The translations under genes were made by a program, and so were the position numbers. This document shows positions 1 through 5,051 of a stretch of 5,051 nt of DNA, one piece after another. Numbering within the stretch: the stretch's first letter is position 1; each line of letters starts with the position of its first letter. The stretch is taken from NCBI GenBank assembly GCA_036339975.1, contig JAYYZV010000035.1, positions 1-5,051 on the forward strand. The letters are read 5' to 3'. Origin of the DNA: UBA830 sp036339975. Its GTDB lineage: Bacteria > Pseudomonadota > Alphaproteobacteria > MPNO01 > UBA830. Below the pieces are notes generated by a model. The model made no database searches, was not told the DNA's origin, and saw nothing but the letters and a program-made list of their open reading frames with translations.

Positions 1-628
1 CGCCGATTACCGTTATCGCCATCCCAAGACGAAGGCCGGTAATCACAGGGTTCACCATCGCGGGCATATAGATCTTGGTGATCATCTGCCACTTGGACAG
101 ATTGAAGGTCTGCCCCACCCGGATCAGCACCGGGTTGATCAGGACCATGCCGAGGGTGGTGGTAAACACCACAGGGAAGAACGCCGAAAGCGAGCCTTTT
201 GCCATCTTGGATTCGATGCCGGTACCGAACATCAGGAACAGGATCGGGAGAAAGATGATCTTGGGCGTCGATCCGATGGCATTCAGATAGGGTTCCAGCG
301 CACCGCGCAGCAGCGGACTTGTGCCCATCCAGATCCCTAGGAAGATCGCGATGATCGATCCCACAATGAACCCGACTATGTGTTCATCAAAAGTTATCCC
401 GAGATCGCGGTAAAAGCTGGAGGAAACGAGCTCTTCGTAGATAGCAATTATGATGTTCCAGATATGCGGCACAACATCGTCATAGAGGATGCCGACGGTC
501 CCCAAAGACGCGACAACCTCCCAGAGAAGCACTAGGCCGATCGCGGTTACAACGCGAATCCGCGTGATGGAATTTTCGTCGCTGCCCGGATCAGGTGTGC
601 TGGTCTGGATCAGACCGGTCTTAACCAT
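1..628 (-). CDS. ABC transporter permease, NitT/TauT type, second subunit (3' end outside window)
   Basis: Inner-membrane subunit of an ABC importer, forming the transport channel with the neighbouring permease. The minus-strand frame is open from the ATG at 628-626 to the window edge, giving 209 codons with no stop, so the C-terminus lies outside. A polar N-terminus (residues 1-25) is followed by hydrophobic segments at about 26-46, 83-103, 123-136, 146-166 and from 194 on. The cytoplasmic loop that contacts the ATPase is at about 170-189; it ends in KIYMP and carries VGQTFNLS where the classical EAA motif would be. About 50 residues are probably missing, judging from the roughly 250-residue family length. 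The start is supported by GGAAGGG seven bases upstream, inside the preceding permease gene; the two genes overlap by 19 bases, suggesting coupled translation. The family is clear but the substrate is unknown. Confidence 0.88.
   Translation of the reverse strand, partial: MVKTGLIQTSTPDPGSDENSITRIRVVTAIGLVLLWEVVASLGTVGILYDDVVPHIWNIIIAIYEELVSSSFYRDLGITFDEHIVGFIVGSIIAIFLGIWMGTSPLLRGALEPYLNAIGSTPKIIFLPILFLMFGTGIESKMAKGSLSAFFPVVFTTTLGMVLINPVLIRVGQTFNLSKWQMITKIYMPAMVNPVITGLRLGMAITVIG
602..616 (-). repeat. Small inverted repeat across the permease-permease overlap
   Basis: A perfect 6-base inverted repeat (GGTCTG, three-base loop, CAGACC) spans the stop codon of the first permease (612-610) and lies just inside the start of the second. 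It is abutted by a 10-base palindrome, AGACCGGTCT, at 612-621. In mRNA it could form a short G+C-rich hairpin near the overlap. Six base pairs inside coding sequence can also occur by chance, so any regulatory role is speculative. Confidence 0.3.
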
Positions 629-1362
629 TTCTCGACCCTTCCAAACCCCCAGTAAAAAAAGACACTGACCATCACCACAGCAATGATGCTGGCATAGGTG
701 CCAGGTGTGTCAAAGCGGAAATACATTTCTGAGACAATGCGTCCCAAGCCACCAAAATCGATCAGGTATTCGATGGCGACGATGTTTACCAGCGTGTACA
801 TGACGCCGATGCGGATACCCGTGAAGATGGTTGGTACCGCGCTGGGCAACTGAATTTTCCAGAACATGTCGCGGTGAGACACGTTGAAGCTTTGTCCGAC
901 GTTCAGCAGTGTACGAGAAACGCCGAGCAATCCCTGCCGGGTCTGAATAATGATGGGGATCGCACCAGGGATGAACCCCATCGCAATCAACGTCAGATGG
1001 CTGCGCCCGAAGATGACAAGGAACAGCGGATATAGCAGCACCGTCGGCGCCGCGAATGCCGCGGCCAGCCAACCTTCATAGGCAATTCCATAGCGCGTAT
1101 TCCGGTACAAAAAATAGCCAAACGGCACACCGATGAGCAGCGCCAGAAAGGTTGCTGCCGCCGTCATTGCTAATGTAACAAAAAAGTTCCCGAACAGGTC
1201 CATATCCTCCTGAACCTCCGGGAACGCAAGAATGGTATCCGAAGGCCGGGGAACGACCAGCTGCATCACCCAGCCCGCCTCGACGGAAAATTCGAGTAAT
1301 ACCGCGCAAACGAAAAACCCGATTAAGCCGACAAAGACAGGCATTTTGTGAAGTCTGGACAT
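610..1362 (-). CDS. ABC transporter permease, NitT/TauT type, first subunit
   Basis: Integral membrane subunit of the importer, 250 residues from the chosen start, which is normal for the SsuC/TauC-like family. Hydrophobic segments lie at about 8-28, 58-86, 98-120, 122-140, 180-202 and 222-240, compatible with six membrane spans. The ATPase-contact loop is at about 154-173, ending in KIQLP, with VGQSFNVS where the EAA motif normally sits. After it come the family-typical FGGLG stretch (near 203-207) and a final span. An in-frame TTG at 1374 would add four residues but has no ribosome binding site. The ATG at 1362-1360 has a GGGGA just upstream, although the spacing is short, so the exact start is moderately sure. 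It follows the binding-protein gene by 30 bases and overlaps the next permease by 19. Having two distinct permeases points to a heterodimeric channel. Substrate unknown. Confidence 0.9.
   Translation of the reverse strand: MSRLHKMPVFVGLIGFFVCAVLLEFSVEAGWVMQLVVPRPSDTILAFPEVQEDMDLFGNFFVTLAMTAAATFLALLIGVPFGYFLYRNTRYGIAYEGWLAAAFAAPTVLLYPLFLVIFGRSHLTLIAMGFIPGAIPIIIQTRQGLLGVSRTLLNVGQSFNVSHRDMFWKIQLPSAVPTIFTGIRIGVMYTLVNIVAIEYLIDFGGLGRIVSEMYFRFDTPGTYASIIAVVMVSVFFYWGFGRVEKWLRPV
636..642 (-). promoter_or_regulatory. Ribosome binding site of the second permease, inside the first permease gene
   Basis: On the minus strand this reads GGAAGGG and lies seven bases before the ATG at 628-626. It is embedded in the last codons of the upstream permease. 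It fixes the start of the downstream gene and fits translational coupling of the two subunits. Confidence 0.6.
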
Positions 1363-1392
1363 ATTCCCCGGCAAACGTTATTCGCGATCAAG

Positions 1393-2358
1393 CTACCGCG
1401 GTTTGTGGCCCATTGGATGCACCAGTTCTTTTAACTGTGCCGCCGTCAGTAGCTTCTTGATCTTTTTATTCTGAAGCGCGATTTCATTAATCTTATCGAG
1501 CCCAGAAAGTGGAAGCATGGTGGTTAACTCTGGAGGAGTATCCTGCGGCGCAGACTTCACATCCTCATAATTTAACTTCCAGCGTTTCGCATAAGCGCGG
1601 AGTCGTTTCTCGCTTGTGTAGGTTGTCGAACGACTTTCCTCCATAGCAACCATCAGCCGTTTGGCCGCTTCGCGATTTTTGTTCAACCAATTTAGGTTGG
1701 CAGCGATAACCCGGATTGTGACACCGTTTAATCCAGCAGCCGCCTTCCCCGTACCGATCACACGAATTTTCCCTTGGCGAATCAATCCCTTGTTGAGCGG
1801 GTAGACCGACCAACCAGTCGCGACCTGACCTGACATCAACTGGGTTCTTGAGCCAGATGGCCCACCAACAGAAGTCAGTTTAGCTTTCAGGCCCAAGGCG
1901 TTTTTAATATAGATCGCAGCAAGGTTTGTCGTTGAACCAGGCCTTGAGTAGGCTAATTCTTGACCAGCCTTAAGGTCTGTAAAAGTCTTAATTGGGCTGT
2001 CAGCCTTCACATACCAGTATAAATCCGGAACACCTCGAATATTGCTTCCGAGGACTCTGATTGGTGCTCCCTTTGCATACGCCGAGAGAACGCCCAAAAC
2101 ACCGTTCCCCCAAACGACATCCTGACTACCCGTCAAAACTGCTTGGAGGGATGCCGCACCGCCAGATCCGTGAATAACAGAAACATCAAGACCATATTTC
2201 TTGCAAATCCCCTCCTCGATACACGTATAGGGGTGATCCATCTCAAAAACGACTTTGGTACTATTTACCAACCTAACTTTATCAGCGGCAAATGACGGGC
2301 CCGCCAAAAGTGTGGCTCCAGCGACCCCAATAGCAAGTGATTTCAACATCTTGGACAT
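1393..2358 (-). CDS. Periplasmic substrate-binding protein of the ABC importer (NMT1/SsuA/TauA-like)
   Basis: Captures the substrate in the periplasm and delivers it to the permeases. It has 321 residues from the chosen start. An N-terminal Sec signal is evident: two early lysines, a hydrophobic core at about residues 8-20, and a probable cleavage site after PSFA (24/25). Mature features typical of the NMT1/THI5-like and sulfonate/nitrate binding-protein fold include the HGSGGAASLQAVLTGSQD stretch (63-80), followed by VVWGN, and the SRPGSTTN loop (138-145), which usually helps form the ligand pocket. Two cysteines (46 and 52) could form a disulfide. The C-terminus is rich in lysine. The start was chosen at ATG 2358 because GGGAGG lies five bases upstream and the signal peptide begins there; an in-frame GTG at 2385 would only add a polar extension. 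G+C is clearly lower than in the enzyme and ATPase genes. The ligand could be an organic acid, sulfonate or pyrimidine-like compound; the sequence does not decide. Confidence 0.9.
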   Translation of the reverse strand: MSKMLKSLAIGVAGATLLAGPSFAADKVRLVNSTKVVFEMDHPYTCIEEGICKKYGLDVSVIHGSGGAASLQAVLTGSQDVVWGNGVLGVLSAYAKGAPIRVLGSNIRGVPDLYWYVKADSPIKTFTDLKAGQELAYSRPGSTTNLAAIYIKNALGLKAKLTSVGGPSGSRTQLMSGQVATGWSVYPLNKGLIRQGKIRVIGTGKAAAGLNGVTIRVIAANLNWLNKNREAAKRLMVAMEESRSTTYTSEKRLRAYAKRWKLNYEDVKSAPQDTPPELTTMLPLSGLDKINEIALQNKKIKKLLTAAQLKELVHPMGHKPR

Positions 2359-2363
2359 ATTTT

Positions 2364-2369
2364 CCTCCC
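2364..2369 (-). promoter_or_regulatory. Strong ribosome binding site of the binding-protein gene
   Basis: On the minus strand this reads GGGAGG followed by five A/T bases and the ATG at 2358-2356. It is the best Shine-Dalgarno match in the window. It decides the start over the GTG at 2385, and it suits a binding protein, which is usually made in excess over the membrane subunits. Confidence 0.7.
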
Positions 2370-2388
2370 GGTTCTGTTTGTCCACAAC

Positions 2389-2412
2389 ACAAAGTCTAGT
2401 CCAAAACTTTGT
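2389..2412 (-). promoter_or_regulatory. Intergenic inverted repeat between the ATPase and binding-protein genes
   Basis: A perfect 7-base inverted repeat (ACAAAGT / ACTTTGT) extends to nine pairs if one G-T pair is allowed, leaving a six-base loop. It occupies the middle of the only gap of any size in the operon (2359-2428). No T-run follows on the minus strand, so it does not look like a factor-independent terminator. Possible roles are a processing or stabilising hairpin that raises binding-protein mRNA, or a protein-binding operator. The role is inferred; only the symmetry is seen. Confidence 0.4.
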
Positions 2413-2428
2413 CGCAGGCGAACGGTCC

Positions 2429-3235
2429 TTAAGTAGCGGCTATTTCGGCTTCCGCTTCAACCATTCCCCGCGACGCCTCTTCGCGCAACAACGTCCATAA
2501 TTTACCAACATAGGTACCAAATTCAGGGGTTGAAATAACCTCCGACGACCGCGGCCGAGGCAATTCTATGTCAATGATCTCCTTGATGACCCCCGGCCGG
2601 AACGACATGACGACCACCCTGTCCGAAAGCTGTACCGCCTCGGTAATGTTATGGGTGATCAGCAGCATGGTCTGGTTCAACTCAGACCAGATTTCCAGCA
2701 TTTTGTCGCCCAACAACATTCTGGTCTGTTCGTCAAGCGCACCGAAGGGTTCATCCAACAGCATAATCCGCGGCTCATAGGCCAGCGTCCGCGCAACGGC
2801 GGTCCGCTGTTTCATCCCGCCGGACAATTGTGCGGGATAATGATTTTCGAAACCTTCCAGCCCCACCAGCTTGATGAACTTTCGCGCGGTTTCTTGCCGC
2901 TCAGCCTTCTCGACGCCCTCTACCTCCAGCGGAAAGCCAACATTGTCCAGCGTCGTACGCCACGGAAATGTAGATTCTTCCTGGAACACAACGCCTACGT
3001 CTTTATGCGCGCCATCGACGGGTCGGTCATCGATAAGTACTTCGCCGTCGTGATCGTTGATCAGTCCGCCGATGATGTTGAAGAGGGTCGATTTCCCGCA
3101 ACCGGACGGCCCAATCACGGATACGAACTCACCTTCGGCGACGTTCAAATCTACCCCATCCAGCGCATTCACCGGGTTATCACTGTCGGCGTTGTACGTC
3201 ATAGAGACGTTTTTGATTTCAAGAATATCCGCCAT
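2429..3235 (-). CDS. ABC transporter ATP-binding protein, NitT/TauT (SsuB/TauB-like) family
   Basis: Cytoplasmic ATPase that powers the importer as a dimer docked on the two permeases. It is a 268-residue protein with every hallmark intact: Walker A GPSGCGKST at 42-50, Q-loop Gln at 85 in VVFQEE, signature LSGGMKQR at 137-144, Walker B IMLLDEP at 157-163, D-loop GALD at 165-168, and switch His at 195 in ITHN. The FPWRT sequence after the Q-loop (90-94) is typical of the nitrate/sulfonate/taurine group, which normally ends shortly after the nucleotide-binding domain. Here about 30 residues follow the core, ending in an Ala/Glu-rich tail, with no recognisable extra domain. The start ATG at 3235 lies 15 bases after the TAA of the ThDP enzyme gene; AGGGGA (eight bases away) and GAGGG (two bases away) in that gap could serve as ribosome binding site. 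The tight spacing indicates co-transcription. Family assignment is very sure; substrate is unknown. Confidence 0.95.
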   Translation of the reverse strand: MADILEIKNVSMTYNADSDNPVNALDGVDLNVAEGEFVSVIGPSGCGKSTLFNIIGGLINDHDGEVLIDDRPVDGAHKDVGVVFQEESTFPWRTTLDNVGFPLEVEGVEKAERQETARKFIKLVGLEGFENHYPAQLSGGMKQRTAVARTLAYEPRIMLLDEPFGALDEQTRMLLGDKMLEIWSELNQTMLLITHNITEAVQLSDRVVVMSFRPGVIKEIIDIELPRPRSSEVISTPEFGTYVGKLWTLLREEASRGMVEAEAEIAAT

Positions 3236-3250
3236 CGCCCTCGTCCCCTG

Positions 3251-5051
3251 TTAACTCGCCGTGCCGGTCGATGCCTCACCGCTGGCGCGGGTCACCATCG
3301 GCGATGAATAGCCGGGTTGCACCCGCACGTCGATCAGATAGGGCTCCCCACCGGCGACAGCCGCCAGCCCTTTTTCGAACGCGGCAACCAGATCGCCGAC
3401 TTTTTCGATCGGACCGTCCGCCTTGACACCCTGCGCCCGGGCATAGCCGGCGAGATCAAGTGCCGGTTCGTCAATGCGCTGCCCAATCCAGCGGTTTTCT
3501 ACCGGACGTCCCCGCTGTGTGGCCATCGCTTCCTGATGGACCTCGTCGTTAAAGTTCGACCGGTTGTTGGAAATAATAAAAAGCACCGGGATTTTATAAT
3601 TCGCCGCGGTCCAGAGAGCAGAACCGCCCTGCATGAAGTCACCGTCGCCCAGGATAGCCACCGGCACCCGGTCGTCATCGATCAAGGCAAGGCCGACCCC
3701 GATGGCGCTGCCGGGCCCGCAGCCGAGACCGCCGCCACCGTCATTGCCCATATAATCCAGCGGATGTTCGAAGTGCCAGGCATCCGACGCCCAACCCAGC
3801 GGGACCCGGGTCAGTGTCAGGTCTAGGTCGCCTTTGGCTTCCTTCAATGCAAACGCGATATCACGTGGGGCGATTTTGGCATCCGGCGCCTTTTCGGCCT
3901 GTTCCAGCGCTTCGGGCTTCGCCTTCGCGCTGCCGTCCCATCGGGACTTTCCGCCGAGCTTTTGTTCCATGGCGTCCAGAAGCTGGGCCGCAAACACATC
4001 GGCATCCGCGAGAACCGGAATATCTGCCGGGGCAAGACCGAAATGATCCGCGCTCCAACCGTTATGCGCATAAGAATCGACCGTACAGTTCACGATCTTG
4101 CCGGGCACGCCCCCTCGCGGTGCCAGCGGCTTCAATGACCCGGCCAAGTCTACCCAATCGAATACGATAACCGCATCGGCGGCCATCAACTCTTCCTGTC
4201 CCAACGGGCTGACCCAGTTGGACGGTGCCCCTATATGCAGATCGTGATTGCTCGGGAACGCGACCCGGTTCTTCAGATCCGTGATGACACCCGCGCCGCA
4301 AAGTTCGGCGAGCTTCATCCGCCTGTCCCAGTCTTCTTTCTTTGCGGACATGCGCCCGTACATGAAGACCACGTTTTTTGCACCCTCGATCAAGTCCGCC
4401 GTCGCGGCCACCGCGTCATCCGAAGCAGGCGGCGGGTCGGCAAGATGGAAACGCGACACGTCCGGTATCGTCACCTCGCCTTCCTTTAGCGGCGTTTCCT
4501 GCAACCCGGCATCAAGACAGACATACACCGGCCCCTTCGGGGCCTGCTGCGCCATGATATTTGCCCGTAGCATGGTTTCGACGATTGCCTCGGCCGAGCG
4601 TGGCTCGTCGTCGTATTTCGTGTAGTCGCGCAGTAGCGCACCCTGGTCTTTCGCGGTGTGGATCCAGTCGATCCATGGCCGCCGCAACGGTGCATCTACC
4701 GGGCCGGTCGCACCCATTACCATGATCGGGGCCCGGTCGCACCAAGCGTTGAAGATACCCATCAGTCCGTGCATCAGTCCTACATTCGAATGCAGAATGG
4801 CGCCCATCATCTCGTCGCCGACTTTTGAATAGCCGTGGGCGATGGCAACGGCATGGTCTTCGTGCAGACACAACAGCATCTGCGGATCCTGATTTCCCAG
4901 GTAATTGACAAGCGAGTCATGAAACCCGCGATAGCTCGCCCCCGGGTTAAGCGACACGTATTTGATACCCAGCTTGCGCAGCATTTCCGCCGCAACATCG
5001 CTGACCCATTCCATTTGTTTATTATCGCCGGCAACGGGACGGTCGAATTTG
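3251..5051 (-). CDS. Thiamine-diphosphate-dependent enzyme, benzoylformate decarboxylase/acetolactate synthase-like (5' end probably outside window)
   Basis: Cytoplasmic ThDP enzyme expected to act on a 2-oxo acid or related compound by decarboxylation, C-C cleavage or ligation. Numbered from the ATG at 5014, it has 587 residues and three domains: pyrimidine-binding (about 1-170), central (about 195-355) and diphosphate-binding (about 380-570). The catalytic Glu is probably E52 in LHEDHAVAIAHGY. The cofactor/Mg motif runs from GDGDF at 456-460 to NN at 483-484, enclosing SALWTAANYKIP. NPG at 23-25 and LHS at 74-76 match benzoylformate decarboxylase positions as I recall them, whereas the GPG loop of acetolactate synthases is replaced by NVG (77-79). 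Notable stretches are RRPWIDWIHT (111-120) and GRPVENRWIGQRI (502-514). The ATG at 5014 has no good ribosome binding site and the frame stays open for the 12 upstream codons to the edge, so the true start may lie beyond it. It is the first gene seen of the importer operon. Exact reaction unknown. Confidence 0.88.
   Translation of the reverse strand, partial: KFDRPVAGDNKQMEWVSDVAAEMLRKLGIKYVSLNPGASYRGFHDSLVNYLGNQDPQMLLCLHEDHAVAIAHGYSKVGDEMMGAILHSNVGLMHGLMGIFNAWCDRAPIMVMGATGPVDAPLRRPWIDWIHTAKDQGALLRDYTKYDDEPRSAEAIVETMLRANIMAQQAPKGPVYVCLDAGLQETPLKEGEVTIPDVSRFHLADPPPASDDAVAATADLIEGAKNVVFMYGRMSAKKEDWDRRMKLAELCGAGVITDLKNRVAFPSNHDLHIGAPSNWVSPLGQEELMAADAVIVFDWVDLAGSLKPLAPRGGVPGKIVNCTVDSYAHNGWSADHFGLAPADIPVLADADVFAAQLLDAMEQKLGGKSRWDGSAKAKPEALEQAEKAPDAKIAPRDIAFALKEAKGDLDLTLTRVPLGWASDAWHFEHPLDYMGNDGGGGLGCGPGSAIGVGLALIDDDRVPVAILGDGDFMQGGSALWTAANYKIPVLFIISNNRSNFNDEVHQEAMATQRGRPVENRWIGQRIDEPALDLAGYARAQGVKADGPIEKVGDLVAAFEKGLAAVAGGEPYLIDVRVQPGYSSPMVTRASGEASTGTAS

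Noticed and set aside
75..290. Short plus-strand open frame near the left edge
   Set aside because: It is antisense to the partial permease, whose frame is continuous over 628 bases with membrane segments and a family-typical loop.
610..1374. TTG start at 1374 for the first permease
   Set aside because: No ribosome binding site precedes it. The ATG four codons later has a G-rich element upstream and suffices for the first membrane segment.
1393..2385. GTG start at 2385 for the binding protein
   Set aside because: It would put nine polar residues before a normal signal peptide, while the ATG at 2358 has an excellent GGGAGG at proper distance.
2359..2428. Internal promoter or terminator in the 70-base gap
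   Set aside because: A TTGGAC on the minus strand could serve as a -35 box, but the matching -10 position (ACAAAC) is poor. The inverted repeat lacks a following T-run.
2651..3307. 218-codon open frame on the plus strand antisense to the ATPase gene
   Set aside because: It lies opposite a gene with all ABC ATPase motifs intact. Its translation has no recognisable domain, and long antisense frames are expected in G+C-rich coding DNA.
3317..3826. 169-codon and other plus-strand frames across 3317-4625
   Set aside because: They are antisense to the clearly coding ThDP enzyme. Their Arg/Pro/His-rich translations look like shadow frames.
3251..5014. Sulfoacetaldehyde acetyltransferase (Xsc), suggested by the taurine-type transporter
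   Set aside because: The N-terminal and active-site stretches (NPGAS, LHEDH, LHSNVG, RRPWIDWIHT) do not match Xsc as I remember it and look closer to benzoylformate decarboxylase-like enzymes.
1..5051. Defence system, CRISPR array, mobile element or RNA gene
   Set aside because: The window is filled by five co-directional metabolic and transport genes. No repeats with spacers, transposase motifs, terminal repeats, tRNA folds or rRNA-like sequence were seen.

Overview
The window is a compact, single-direction gene cluster on the minus strand, read from right to left. It holds five protein genes with almost no spare DNA: a thiamine-diphosphate (ThDP) dependent enzyme, then an ABC importer of the NitT/TauT (nitrate/sulfonate/taurine-like) class made of an ATPase, a periplasmic binding protein and two different permeases. 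The first gene probably runs off the right edge at its 5' end. The last permease runs off the left edge at its 3' end. The overall G+C level (hand counts of about 60-75% in several 60-base lines of the enzyme and ATPase genes), the Sec-type signal peptide and the gene families suggest a Gram-negative proteobacterium, most likely an alphaproteobacterium. That placement is inference, because no rRNA or other marker is present.

Layout from right to left: 5051-3251, ThDP enzyme resembling benzoylformate decarboxylase/acetolactate synthase. Then a 15-base gap and 3235-2429, ATPase. Then a 70-base gap holding an inverted repeat and a strong ribosome binding site, and 2358-1393, substrate-binding protein. 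Then a 30-base gap and 1362-610, first permease. The second permease starts at 628, inside the end of the first with a 19-base overlap, and continues past base 1. There is no gene-free stretch longer than 70 bases. I see no tRNA, rRNA, mobile element, CRISPR array or transcription terminator. The promoter must lie upstream of the right edge unless an internal one escaped me.

How the genes probably work together: the binding protein captures a small, probably anionic, organic compound in the periplasm. The two permeases form a heterodimeric channel driven by a dimer of the ATPase. The ThDP enzyme then cleaves, decarboxylates or ligates the imported compound or a product of it. The substrate cannot be read from the sequence. 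The most interesting points are the enzyme's benzoylformate-decarboxylase-like active-site pattern with two apparent changes, its operon link with a dedicated importer, a shared non-canonical ATPase-contact (EAA) loop in both permeases, and a clear G+C drop confined mainly to the binding-protein gene.
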